From positions 585,713 through 649,712 of the forward strand of contig NZ_QPIB01000009.1 of NCBI RefSeq assembly GCF_003671765.1: a stretch of 64,000 nt of DNA. Direction: 5' to 3'. Under the pieces are notes generated by a model. The model did not search any database. It saw nothing but the letters and a program-made list of their open reading frames with translations, and was not told the origin of the DNA. The position numbers and the translations under genes were made by a program. Each line of letters begins with the position of its first letter. Within the stretch, counting starts at the first letter, position 1. This DNA is from Xenophilus sp. E41 (lineage in GTDB: Bacteria > Pseudomonadota > Gammaproteobacteria > Burkholderiales > Burkholderiaceae_C). This document shows, one piece after another, positions 1 through 8,858 of the stretch.

Positions 1-89
1 TGCAAGAAGCGATCCGCGGGCGCTGTCTCCAGGGTGCCCGGCACCGCAGCACGCCCGCGCAGTCTGCCGCCGCGGCCGCCGCATGCCGC

Positions 90-105
90 TACGTTGAATG
101 ACGTA
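90..105. promoter_or_regulatory. Inverted-repeat operator TACGT-N6-ACGTA upstream of the amide transporter
   Basis: The sequence is TACGTTGAATGACGTA, with 5-bp arms and a 6-bp spacer, about 112 bp before the urtA start. The opposite-strand reading of the site at 10910-10925, upstream of amiE, differs at a single base (TACGTTGATTGACGTA). Two near-identical copies ahead of two amide-degradation transcription units suggest a shared transcription factor, whose identity is unknown. Confidence 0.6.
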
Positions 106-166
106 TTCGCCGTGCGTAGGGCCGTTCCTACAGTGGCGGCCATGGTGCTTCGCGGCACCTCCCGCT

Positions 167-181
167 GCACCCCGATGGTGC
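167..181 (+). promoter_or_regulatory. Candidate NtrC-type site GCAC-N5-TGGTGC
   Basis: GCAC (167-170), five bases, then TGGTGC (176-181) matches the classical NtrC consensus exactly. A weak sigma-54-like -24/-12 element, TGGC (134-137) and TGCT (146-149), with GG and GC 12 bases apart, lies just upstream. An NtrC site downstream of the promoter is unusual, so either the promoter assignment or the site may be wrong. Nitrogen control would suit an amide-uptake operon. Confidence 0.4.
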
Positions 182-217
182 GGCGAGGCCCCTTCGCCAC
201 TCAACCTGGAGCCTTCG

Positions 218-1480
218 ATGTCCCGACCCCAAGACCCCTCCGACCTCCTCGCGCTGCGCCGCCGCCGGCTGCTGCAGGGCGCGGCGGCCCTGCCCGTGAT
301 GGGCCTGGGCGGCCTGGCCTTCGGCCAGACCCCGCCGACCGCCAAGGTGAACACCACCAAGCTGGCGGTGACCGACACCGAAGTCACCGTGGGGCAGCTG
401 CATTCGTCCTCGGGCACCATGGCCATCTCGGAAACCGGCTCGATCCAGGCCGAGCAGCTCGCGATCGACCAGATCAACGCCATGGGCGGCATCCTGGGCC
501 GCAAGATCAAGGTCATCAAGGAAGACGGCGCTTCCGACTGGCCGACCTTCGCCGAGAAGAGCAAGAAGCTGCTGGTCAACGACAAGGTGGCCTGCGTCTT
601 CGGCTGCTGGACCAGCGCCTCGCGCAAGGCGGTGCTGCCCGTCTTCGAGAAGGAGAACGGCCTGCTGTACTACCCCACCTTCTACGAAGGCCTGGAGCAG
701 AGCAAGAACGTGATCTACACGGGCCAGGAAGCCACGCAGCAGATCATCTACGGCCTGGACTGGGGTGCGAAGGAGAAGAAGGCCAAGACCTTCTTCCTGG
801 TCGGTTCCGACTACATCTGGCCGCGCACCTCGATGAAGATCGCGCGCAAGCACATCGAGACGGTGGGCAAGCTGGGCAGCGTGAAGGGCGAGGAGTACTA
901 CCCGCTGGGCCACACCAACTTCAACTCGCTCATCAACAAGATCAAGGTGGCCAAGCCCGACTGCATCTTCGCGGCCGTGGTGGGCGGCTCCAACGTGGCC
1001 TTCTACAAGCAGCTCAAGGCCGCGGGCATCACCGGCGACAAGCAGTTCCTGCTGACGCTGTCGGTCACCGAGGACGAGATGACCGGCGTGGGCGGCGAGA
1101 ACTTCGCCGGCTTCTACTCGTCGATGAAGTACTTCCAGACGCTGGACAACGCGAACAACAAGAAGTTCGTCGAGGCCTTCAAGGCCAAGTACGGCAAGGA
1201 CGCGGTGATCGGCGACGTCACGCAGGCCGGCTACCTGGGCCCCTGGCTGTGGAAGGCCGCGGTGGAGAAGGCCGGCAGCTTCGACGTCGACAAGGTGGTG
1301 GCCGCATCGCCCGGCATCGAGCTCAAGACCGCGCCCGAGGGCTACGTGAAGCTGGACGCCAACCACCACCTGTGGAGCAAGTCGCGCATCGCGCAGGGCC
1401 AGCCCGACGGCACCTTCAAGGTGGTGGCCGAGTCGCCGGACCTGATCAAGCCGGACCCGTTCCCGAAAGGCTACCAGTAA
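218..1480 (+). CDS. urtA: Urt/Fmd-type ABC transporter substrate-binding protein
   Basis: This is a 420-aa periplasmic binding protein of the type I fold (Peripla_BP_5/6) and the first gene of a transporter operon. The start at 218 gives a signal peptide with an Arg-rich n-region (RRRRLLQG) and hydrophobic core, compatible with Tat export; upstream in-frame starts would bury it. The mature part matches the UrtA/FmdD group that binds urea or short amides. The next four genes supply two permeases and two ATPases, and the operon ends in formamidase, so formamide, acetamide or urea is the likely ligand. UrtA (urea) and FmdD (amide) cannot be told apart by sequence reading alone. Confidence 0.88.
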   Translation: MSRPQDPSDLLALRRRRLLQGAAALPVMGLGGLAFGQTPPTAKVNTTKLAVTDTEVTVGQLHSSSGTMAISETGSIQAEQLAIDQINAMGGILGRKIKVIKEDGASDWPTFAEKSKKLLVNDKVACVFGCWTSASRKAVLPVFEKENGLLYYPTFYEGLEQSKNVIYTGQEATQQIIYGLDWGAKEKKAKTFFLVGSDYIWPRTSMKIARKHIETVGKLGSVKGEEYYPLGHTNFNSLINKIKVAKPDCIFAAVVGGSNVAFYKQLKAAGITGDKQFLLTLSVTEDEMTGVGGENFAGFYSSMKYFQTLDNANNKKFVEAFKAKYGKDAVIGDVTQAGYLGPWLWKAAVEKAGSFDVDKVVAASPGIELKTAPEGYVKLDANHHLWSKSRIAQGQPDGTFKVVAESPDLIKPDPFPKGYQ

Positions 1481-1518
1481 GCCCACCCCCGTTTGGCTCG
1501 CCTCGCGGCGAGCCGATA

Positions 1519-1587
1519 CCCCCTCAAGGGGGCACACCCTACGGCCCGGCAAAGCCGGTTCCGTGGGTGTCCCCGGGCGGGCCTCGC
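1519..1587. repeat. GC-rich interspersed repeat, copy 1 (urtA-urtB gap)
   Basis: The 171-bp gap between urtA and urtB contains CCCCC-TCAA-GGGGG followed by a GGCCCGGCAAAGCCGGTTCC core. The same arrangement recurs at 4594-4676 with roughly three quarters of the bases shared by eye. A second palindrome, GGCTCGCC-TCGC-GGCGAGCC, lies just before it. These hairpins could attenuate or protect the mRNA within the operon. Confidence 0.6.
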
Positions 1588-1651
1588 TGCGCTGGCCGCG
1601 GTCGAGGCGCTGGCTCCCGCTCCCACCGGCTCGTGTTCTGAAAGCTGATCC

Positions 1652-2566
1652 ATGACCCTCTCCGACATGCTCAACATCGGCCTCATGCAGGGCTTCGCGG
1701 GGCTTTCGCTCTTCGCGGTGCTGCTGCTCATGGGGCTGGGGCTGGCGATCATCTTCGGCCAGATGGGCGTCATCAACATGGCCCATGGCGAGTTCATGGC
1801 CATCGGCGCCTACACGGTCTACATGTCGGCCCTGTTCACCGAGCGCATGGCGCCGGGGGCCATGGCGTACTACTTTCCCGTTGCCATCGTGCTGGGCTTC
1901 GGCGTGGCCTTCGCGCTGGGCTGGCTCATGGAATGGGCGCTGATCCGCCACCTCTACAGCCGCCCGCTCGACACGCTGCTGGCCACCTGGGGCGTGAGCC
2001 TGGGGCTGCAGCAGTGCTTTCGTACCTTCATCAACCCGAAGGAGGTGAGCCCGACGCTGCCCGAGTGGCTGATGGGCTCGTGGGCGCCCATGGAAGGCGT
2101 CGACATCCCGATCAACGGCCTGTTCGTGCTGGCACTCACTGCCGTGGTGACCGTCGGCGTGCTGATCGCCCTGCACAAGAGCCGCTGGGGCCTGCGGGTG
2201 CGCGCCACCGTGGCCAACCGCACCATGGCCAACGCCACCGGCATCGACACCAAGAAGACCGACCGCCTGACCTTCGCCATCGGCTGCGGCATTGCCGGCG
2301 TGGCGGGCGCGGCCTTCACCACCATCGGCTCCACCGGGCCCACCTCGGGGCAGCTGTACATCGTCGACTCCTTCCTGGTCGTGACCTTCGGCGGCGCCGC
2401 CAGCCTGCTCGGCACCGTGGTCTCGGCCTTCGGCATCGCCCAGACGCAGTCGATCTCGGAGTTCTTCATGACCGGCTCGATGGCCAAGGTGCTGACGCTC
2501 TCGCTGATCGTGCTGATCCTGATGATGCGGCCCCAGGGTCTCTTCGCCTCCAAGGTCCGCCGCTGA
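1652..2566 (+). CDS. urtB: Urt/Fmd-type ABC transporter permease 1
   Basis: This 304-aa integral inner-membrane protein of the LivH/UrtB family (BPD_transp_2) has about eight hydrophobic segments. The family signature MGLGLAIIFGQMGVINMAHGEF lies at residues 27-48, and the C-terminal RPQGLF motif is typical. It follows urtA after a repeat-filled 171-bp gap and precedes the second permease by 25 bp. With UrtC it should form the translocation channel for urea or short-chain amides. Confidence 0.88.
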   Translation: MTLSDMLNIGLMQGFAGLSLFAVLLLMGLGLAIIFGQMGVINMAHGEFMAIGAYTVYMSALFTERMAPGAMAYYFPVAIVLGFGVAFALGWLMEWALIRHLYSRPLDTLLATWGVSLGLQQCFRTFINPKEVSPTLPEWLMGSWAPMEGVDIPINGLFVLALTAVVTVGVLIALHKSRWGLRVRATVANRTMANATGIDTKKTDRLTFAIGCGIAGVAGAAFTTIGSTGPTSGQLYIVDSFLVVTFGGAASLLGTVVSAFGIAQTQSISEFFMTGSMAKVLTLSLIVLILMMRPQGLFASKVRR

Positions 2567-2591
2567 TCCCACTTCCTCTCGAAACGACGCC

Positions 2592-3797
2592 ATGGACTCC
2601 CTCAAGGCCCTGATCAAGCGCTACCAGCTCGGCAGCCTCCTGCTGCTCACCCTGTTACTCGTGGTGGTGCTGCCGCTCACGCTGGACATCTTCCGCCTCA
2701 ACCTGGTGGGCAAGTACCTGTGCTACGCCTTCGTCGCCGTCGGGCTGGTGATGGTGTGGGGCTACGGCGGCGTGCTGAGCCTCGGCCAGGGCGTGTTCTT
2801 CGGCCTGGGCGGCTACGCGATGGCGATGTTCCTCAAGCTCGAGGCCTCGGACCCCGAGAGCACCAAGATCCAGTCGACGCCGGGCATCCCCGACTTCATG
2901 GACTGGAACCAGATCACCTCGCTGCCCGCCTTCTGGGTGCCCTTCAAGAGCCTGCCGCTGGCACTGCTGGCGGTGGTGCTGGTGCCGATGGCGCTGGCCT
3001 GGCTGATCAGCTTCGCGATGTTCAAGCGGCGCGTCGGCGGGGTGTACTTCGCCATCATCACGCAGGCGGTGGCGCTGATCTGCACCGTGCTCATCATCGG
3101 CCAGCAGGGCTACACCGGCGGCGTCAACGGCATGACCGACCTGAAAACGCTGCTGGGCTGGGACACGCGCACCGACAGCGCCAAGTACATCCTCTACTTC
3201 GTCTGCGTGGCGCTGCTGATCGGCTCGATCGTGCTGTGCCGCTGGATCCAGACCAGCAAGCTGGGCACGCTGCTGCTGGCCATGCGCGACAAGGAGGACC
3301 GGGTGCGCTTCTCGGGCTACGACGTGTCGAACTTCAAGGTCTTCACCTTCTGCCTGGCGGCCGGCCTGTCGGGCATCGGCGGCGCGATGTTCGCGCTGCA
3401 GGTGGGCTTCATGTCGCCCAGCTTCGTGGGCATCGTGCCCTCGATCGAGATGGTCATCTTCGCGGCCGTGGGCGGGCGCATGAGCCTGGTGGGCGCGGTG
3501 TACGGCACGCTGCTGGTCAACGCCGGCAAGACGCTGTTCTCCGAGAGCTTCCCGGACCTGTGGCTCTTCCTCATGGCGGGCCTGTTCATTGGCGTGACCA
3601 TGGCATTCCCGATGGGGCTGGCGGGCCTGTGGGACGAGAAGATCAAGCCGTGGTGGAAGCGCAGCCGCATGGAGCGCAAGGCCGATGCCGCGCGCGTGGC
3701 CGCCGCCCACGCCGCGTACCCCGAGGCGCTGCCGCCGCGCGAGGGCAAGAAGTCCCCATCCGAGCTGCCCGAGGGCATGAGCGGGCAGGGCGCCTGA
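2592..3797 (+). CDS. urtC: Urt/Fmd-type ABC transporter permease 2
   Basis: This 401-aa LivM/UrtC-family permease has a conserved GYGGVLSLGQGVFFGLGGYA membrane motif near residue 55 and about ten hydrophobic segments. The last 40 residues are a charged, Pro/Lys-rich cytoplasmic tail. It lies 25 bp after urtB and 14 bp before the first ATPase gene, so it is part of the same operon. It is the partner of UrtB in the transport channel. Confidence 0.88.
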   Translation: MDSLKALIKRYQLGSLLLLTLLLVVVLPLTLDIFRLNLVGKYLCYAFVAVGLVMVWGYGGVLSLGQGVFFGLGGYAMAMFLKLEASDPESTKIQSTPGIPDFMDWNQITSLPAFWVPFKSLPLALLAVVLVPMALAWLISFAMFKRRVGGVYFAIITQAVALICTVLIIGQQGYTGGVNGMTDLKTLLGWDTRTDSAKYILYFVCVALLIGSIVLCRWIQTSKLGTLLLAMRDKEDRVRFSGYDVSNFKVFTFCLAAGLSGIGGAMFALQVGFMSPSFVGIVPSIEMVIFAAVGGRMSLVGAVYGTLLVNAGKTLFSESFPDLWLFLMAGLFIGVTMAFPMGLAGLWDEKIKPWWKRSRMERKADAARVAAAHAAYPEALPPREGKKSPSELPEGMSGQGA

Positions 3798-3811
3798 GGA
3801 GAACCGACCCC

Positions 3812-4555
<744 letters not shown>

Positions 4556-4593
4556 CGTGCCACCCCCCAGTCTCCGCGCTGCGCGCTCCGCCA

Positions 4594-4676
4594 ACCCCCC
4601 TCTGCTGCGCGAGGGGGGCGCACCCAGCGGCCTGGCAAAGCCAGTTCCGCGGGAGCCCTGGCATGGCCTGCTCCGC
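4594..4676. repeat. GC-rich interspersed repeat, copy 2 (urtD-urtE gap)
   Basis: Homologous to 1519-1587: a C-run/G-run hairpin with the loop region CTGCTGCGCGAG, then GGCCTGGCAAAGCCAGTTCC. Paired differences such as CCCGG/CCGG against CCTGG/CCAG keep the inner stem intact. Both copies occupy intergenic gaps of one operon. Confidence 0.6.
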
Positions 4677-4740
4677 GGCCTCCCGAATCGTGCCGGCATG
4701 GACGCCGCCGGCGATGGATGGTGCAAAGGAGAGATGTGAG

Positions 4741-5442
4741 ATGAGCAACGTGATGCTGAAGGTCGAGGACCTGCACGTGGCCTATGGCCAGAGCGAGGCG
4801 CTGCACGGCGTGTCGTTCGAGGGCATGGCCAACGAGACGGTGGCCATCATGGGACGCAACGGCATGGGCAAGACCACGCTGTTCAAGTCGCTGATGGGCG
4901 TGCTGCCGGTCAAGAGCGGCCGCATCGAGGTGGCGGGCCAGGACGTGACGAAGGACGAGAGCTTCCGCCGCGTGGCCAAGGGCATCGCCTACGTGCCGCA
5001 GGGCCGCATGATCTTCCCCACGCTGACGGTGGAGGAGAACATCCAGACCGGCCTGGAGAACAGCAGGACCCGCCGCATCCCGGAGGAGATCTACGCGCTG
5101 TTCCCGGTGCTCTTCGACATGAAGCGGCGCAAGGGCGGCAACCTCTCGGGCGGGCAGCAGCAGCAGCTGGCCATCGCCCGCGCCCTGGTCACCGAGCCCA
5201 AGGTGCTGCTGCTGGACGAGCCGACCGAGGGCATCCAGCCTTCCATCATCAAGGACATCGCGCGCGCGCTCAACGAGATCCGCCGCATGAAGGGGATCAC
5301 CATCGTCGTGTCGGAGCAGGTGCTGTCCTTCGCCATGGACGTGGCCGACCGCCTCTTCGTCATCGAGGGCGGCCGGCTGGTGCACGAGACCGCCCGCGAC
5401 AAGACCGACGAGGCCCACATCAAGGCCTACCTCTCGGTCTGA
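4741..5442 (+). CDS. urtE: Urt/Fmd-type ABC transporter ATP-binding protein 2
   Basis: This 233-aa LivF/UrtE-type ATPase has Walker A GRNGMGKTT, signature LSGGQQQQLAIARAL and Walker B VLLLDEPTEG, the last being a common UrtE form. An AAAGGAGAG ribosome-binding site lies just before the start at 4741. It completes the ABCDE transporter set and is followed 48 bp later by formamidase. Confidence 0.9.
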   Translation: MSNVMLKVEDLHVAYGQSEALHGVSFEGMANETVAIMGRNGMGKTTLFKSLMGVLPVKSGRIEVAGQDVTKDESFRRVAKGIAYVPQGRMIFPTLTVEENIQTGLENSRTRRIPEEIYALFPVLFDMKRRKGGNLSGGQQQQLAIARALVTEPKVLLLDEPTEGIQPSIIKDIARALNEIRRMKGITIVVSEQVLSFAMDVADRLFVIEGGRLVHETARDKTDEAHIKAYLSV

Positions 5443-5490
5443 GGGACCCACGTCATTCCTTCCCGCCATTTCAACCAGGAGCCTTCCCAA

Positions 5491-6720
5491 ATGCCCGACA
5501 CCCTGATCAAGGTCGACCTTTCGCAGCCCGCGCCCAGCAACGAGATGGTGCACAACCGCTGGCACCCGGACATCCCGATGGCCTGCTGGGTGAACCCGGG
5601 CGACGATTTCGTGCTGGAGACCTACGACTGGACCGGCGGCTTCATCAAGAACAACGACAGCGCCGACGACGTGCGCGACATCGACCTGACCACGGTGCAC
5701 TACCTCAGCGGCCCGGTGGGCGTGAAGGGCGCCGAGCCCGGCGACCTGCTGGTGGTCGACCTGCTGGACATCGGTGCCAAGGACGACAGCCTCTGGGGCT
5801 TCAACGGCTTCTTCAGCAAGAAGAACGGCGGCGGCTTCCTCACGGAGCACTTCCCCCAGGCGCAGAAGTCGATCTGGGACTTCCACGGCATGTTCACCAC
5901 CTCGCGCCACGTGCCGGGTGTGAAGTACGCTGGCCTCATCCACCCGGGCCTCATCGGCTGCCTGCCCGACCCCAAGATGCTGGAGCTGTGGAACACGCGC
6001 GAGCAGGCGCTGATCGATTCCGACCCGGCCACCAGCGGCCTGGCCAACCCGCCCTTCGCCGGCACCGCCCACATGGGCAAGCTCACCGGCGAGGCCAAGG
6101 CCAAGGCGGCCGCCACCGGCGCGCGCACCGTGCCGCCGCGCGAGCACGGCGGCAACTGCGACATCAAGGACCTGTCGCGCGGCTCGAAGATCTTCTTCCC
6201 GGTCTACGTCGAGGGCGCGGGCTTGTCGGTGGGCGACCTGCACTTCAGCCAGGGCGACGGCGAGATCACCTTCTGCGGCGCCATCGAGATGGCGGGCTGG
6301 GTGCACATGAAGGTGTCGATCATCAAGGGCGGCATGGCCAAGTACGGCATCAAGAACCCGATCTTCAAGCCCAGCCCGATCAAGCCGGTGTACGACGACT
6401 ACGTGATCTTCGAGGGCATCAGCGTCGACGAGAGCGGCAAGCAGTACTACCTCGACGTCAACGTGGCCTACCGCCAGGCCTGCCTCAACGCCATCGAGTA
6501 CCTGAAGAAGTTCGGCTACTCGGGTGCGCAGGCCTACTCGATCCTGGGCACGGCGCCCGTGCAGGGCCACATCAGCGGCGTGGTCGACGTGCCCAACGCC
6601 TGCGCCACGCTGTGGCTGCCCACGCAGATCTTCGACTTCGACATCAACCCGAGCGCGGCCGGGCCGACGAAGTTCCTCGACGGCAGTATCGACATGCCGC
6701 TCTCGCCGGACCTGCTCTGA
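5491..6720 (+). CDS. fmdA: Formamidase (acetamidase/formamidase family)
   Basis: This 409-aa cytoplasmic enzyme of the FmdA_AmdA family hydrolyses formamide to formate and ammonia, with activity on other short amides in some members. Length and the sequence from 'MPDTLIKVDLSQPAPSNEM' through 'HPGLIGCLPD' to the C-terminus match the formamidases of Methylophilus type. It lies 48 bp after the transporter genes, which supports an amide rather than a urea substrate for the operon. It is unrelated in fold to AmiE encoded 4 kb downstream, so the locus has two independent amide hydrolases. Confidence 0.92.
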   Translation: MPDTLIKVDLSQPAPSNEMVHNRWHPDIPMACWVNPGDDFVLETYDWTGGFIKNNDSADDVRDIDLTTVHYLSGPVGVKGAEPGDLLVVDLLDIGAKDDSLWGFNGFFSKKNGGGFLTEHFPQAQKSIWDFHGMFTTSRHVPGVKYAGLIHPGLIGCLPDPKMLELWNTREQALIDSDPATSGLANPPFAGTAHMGKLTGEAKAKAAATGARTVPPREHGGNCDIKDLSRGSKIFFPVYVEGAGLSVGDLHFSQGDGEITFCGAIEMAGWVHMKVSIIKGGMAKYGIKNPIFKPSPIKPVYDDYVIFEGISVDESGKQYYLDVNVAYRQACLNAIEYLKKFGYSGAQAYSILGTAPVQGHISGVVDVPNACATLWLPTQIFDFDINPSAAGPTKFLDGSIDMPLSPDLL

Positions 6721-6730
6721 GATGAAACAG

Positions 6731-6803
6731 CCCCCACGCTCCCCCGCTGCGCGAGGTCCGCTGCCCCCCGAGGGGGCGCGTCAGTCGCTTCGGACGGCCG
6801 GGC
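6731..6803. repeat. GC-rich interspersed repeat, second type, copy 1 (fmdA-fmdB gap)
   Basis: It begins CCCCCACGCTCCCCCGCTGC and continues through GCGCGAGGTCCGCTGCCCCC to a C-run/G-run hairpin. The segment at 34027-34110 is almost identical over its first 50 bp. It fills most of the 92-bp gap between fmdA and fmdB. Confidence 0.7.
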
Positions 6804-6812
6804 GCCACTGAC

Positions 6813-7154
6813 ATGCCGGCCTACGAGTACGAATGCGCCGACTGCGGGGGCTTCGATGCCTTCCGCAGCATGGGCCAGCGCAACGAGCCCGCGGCCTGCC
6901 CGGTGTGCGCGACGCCCTCGCCGCGGGTGCTGGCGAGCGCGCCGCGCCTCGCGCTGCTCGACGGCGGCACGCGGCGCGCGATGGACGTCAACGAGCGCGC
7001 GCGGCACGAGCCGAAGAGCTCGCGCGACTACCAGCGGCTGCGCCACCCGGCCGGCTGCGGCTGCTGCAGCCCGGGCCGCAGCAAGGCGACGGTGACCGCG
7101 CCCAACGGCGCCAAGGCCTTCCCGTCGAAGCGGCCCTGGATGATCAGTCACTGA
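6813..7154 (+). CDS. fmdB: FmdB-family zinc-ribbon protein
   Basis: This 113-aa protein has an N-terminal zinc ribbon MPAYEYECADCG...CPVCATPSP (two CxxC knuckles, residues 8-11 and 30-33) of the FmdB/CxxC_CXXC_SSSS family. A Cys cluster GCGCCSPG near residue 82 could form another metal site. FmdB was proposed as a regulator of formamidase in Methylophilus; its mechanism is not settled. Its 3' end overlaps the convergent monooxygenase gene by 11 bp. Confidence 0.82.
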   Translation: MPAYEYECADCGGFDAFRSMGQRNEPAACPVCATPSPRVLASAPRLALLDGGTRRAMDVNERARHEPKSSRDYQRLRHPAGCGCCSPGRSKATVTAPNGAKAFPSKRPWMISH

Positions 7155-8826
7155 GGGCCGGCACGCGGGCCTCGGCCCGCCCGCACAGCCGCGCGACCAG
7201 CGCGCCGGCATCTGCGGGCAGCCGGTCGCCGCGCCAGGCCACATGCTGGTCGGCCCGGCACAGCACGAGGCGGTGGCGGTAGCCGGCCTCGGCCGGCAGT
7301 TCGTCCGCCGTGGCGTCGACCAGCGCCAGCGGCATGCCGACGACCTGCGCGGCCGCCTGCAGCGGCGCGACGTCGACCGACGGGTCGCGGCGCAGCAGCG
7401 TGTAGCCGGGGCCGAAGGCGTCGTAGAGCGAGCGCCCGTCGTCCAGCCACACGTGCGGCGCCCGGCAGCCGGGCACCGTGGACGGCGTGAAGTCGCCCAT
7501 GCTGTAGGGCGGCGGCGCCTCGCCGTCGGCGACGATGATGGGCGAGCCGTCGTAGAAGTACCCGAAGTTCAGGCCGCCGCAGCAGAACTGCTGCACGTTC
7601 AGCGCGTAGGCTTCGCGGCCCACGGCCTCGCGCAGCGCCTCGCCCGCGGGGCCCGGCGCTTCCAGGTCGGGCGGCACCGCGCCGCGCGCGCGGATCATCT
7701 TCTGGGCATGCTCCATCGCGAACTGCGACACCTGCTCGGTGATCGGCTGGCGCTCGGCCTGGTAGGCGTCCAGGATGGCCTCGTCGGCCCAGCCCTGCAG
7801 GCACGCGCCCAGCAGCCAGCCGAGGTTGACCGCGTCGGCGATGCCGGCGTTCATGCCGTAGCCGGCGTAAGGCACCCACAGGTGCGCGGCGTCGCCTGCG
7901 ATGAAGACGCGGCCGGCGCGGAAGCGGTCGGCCACCAGCCGCCGGCCCACCCAGTCCTCCTTGCTGATGACCTCGTACGGGAAGTCGGCTTCCACGCCCA
8001 GGATCTCGCGGATCGAGGCGTCGCGGTCGACCGAGTCGAACTCCGGCTCGTGCGGGTTGAGGTGGTTGTGCACCAGCCACTTGTCGCCGCCGTCGATGGT
8101 GAACACCGTTCCGCAGCGCCGCGGGTTGACGGCGTAGCAGCACCAGGCGTCGGTGCCCTGGGTGCGCTCGCGCAGGCCCGGCGCGCGGATGTAGGTGGAC
8201 TGCACGCGCTGGATCACCGGCGTGCCGGCCAGCTGTGCGCCCATGGCCTTGCGCACCATCGAGCTGCCGCCGTCGCAGCCGACCAGGTAGCGCGCACGCA
8301 GCGTGCGGGTGCTGCCGTCGTCCAGGCCGAGCGCGGTGGCCGTCACGCCGTCGGCGTCCTGCTCGAAGCCCAGCACCTGCGTGCGGCTGAGCAGCGTCAC
8401 GCCGGGGCGGCTCGCGGCATGCTCCAGCAGGATCGGCTCGAGGTAGATCTGGTTGATGCGGTGGGGCGGCTCGGGGGTCGGCCACCAGGTGTCGGGGCCG
8501 CCGGTGGCGGTGTAGCGCTCGCGCCGGCTGGGGATGGGGATGCGCGTGAGCTCCTGCCCGGTGAAGGTGGTGCGGAAGACGACGTCGTTGGGGTGGTCCG
8601 CGGGCAGGCCGGCATCGCGCACCTGGGCGGCCACGCCCAGGCGGCGGAACTGCTCCATCGTGCGGGCCGACACGTGGTTGCACTTGACGTTGGGCGGCTC
8701 GCCGCGGTGGCGGGTCTCGGCGATCGCGACGCGCACGCCGCGCGAGGCGAGGTCCATCGCGAGGGTCAGGCCGACCGGGCCGGCGCCGACGATCAGGACG
8801 TCGGTGGTGAGGGTCTCGAGGCTCAT
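7144..8826 (-). CDS. FAD-dependent aromatic monooxygenase (PheA/TfdB type)
   Basis: This 560-aa flavoprotein hydroxylase has an N-terminal Rossmann motif VLIVGAGPVGLTLAMDLASRG, a central DG motif region (LVGCDGGSSMVRKAMG) and the second FAD motif GDAAHLWVPYAGYGMNAGIADAVNLGW. The C-terminal ~150 residues form the thioredoxin-like domain of phenol hydroxylase relatives. It should hydroxylate a phenolic or similar ring with NAD(P)H and O2; the substrate cannot be deduced. Before the ATG the transcript is pyrimidine-rich, with no Shine-Dalgarno match. It lies 32 bp after the Bug gene on the same strand, suggesting uptake and oxidation of one compound. Confidence 0.85.
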   Translation of the reverse strand: MSLETLTTDVLIVGAGPVGLTLAMDLASRGVRVAIAETRHRGEPPNVKCNHVSARTMEQFRRLGVAAQVRDAGLPADHPNDVVFRTTFTGQELTRIPIPSRRERYTATGGPDTWWPTPEPPHRINQIYLEPILLEHAASRPGVTLLSRTQVLGFEQDADGVTATALGLDDGSTRTLRARYLVGCDGGSSMVRKAMGAQLAGTPVIQRVQSTYIRAPGLRERTQGTDAWCCYAVNPRRCGTVFTIDGGDKWLVHNHLNPHEPEFDSVDRDASIREILGVEADFPYEVISKEDWVGRRLVADRFRAGRVFIAGDAAHLWVPYAGYGMNAGIADAVNLGWLLGACLQGWADEAILDAYQAERQPITEQVSQFAMEHAQKMIRARGAVPPDLEAPGPAGEALREAVGREAYALNVQQFCCGGLNFGYFYDGSPIIVADGEAPPPYSMGDFTPSTVPGCRAPHVWLDDGRSLYDAFGPGYTLLRRDPSVDVAPLQAAAQVVGMPLALVDATADELPAEAGYRHRLVLCRADQHVAWRGDRLPADAGALVARLCGRAEARVPALSD

Positions 8827-8858
8827 TGGGGGAAGAGGAGGGGAGAGAGGAATGAAGT

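Noticed and set aside
1-89. End of an upstream gene at the window edge
   Set aside because: No frame with recognisable protein similarity; treated as leader DNA of the transporter operon.
128-2617. 829-codon open frame antisense to urtA-urtB
   Set aside because: Shadow frame of the transporter genes with biased composition and no family resemblance.
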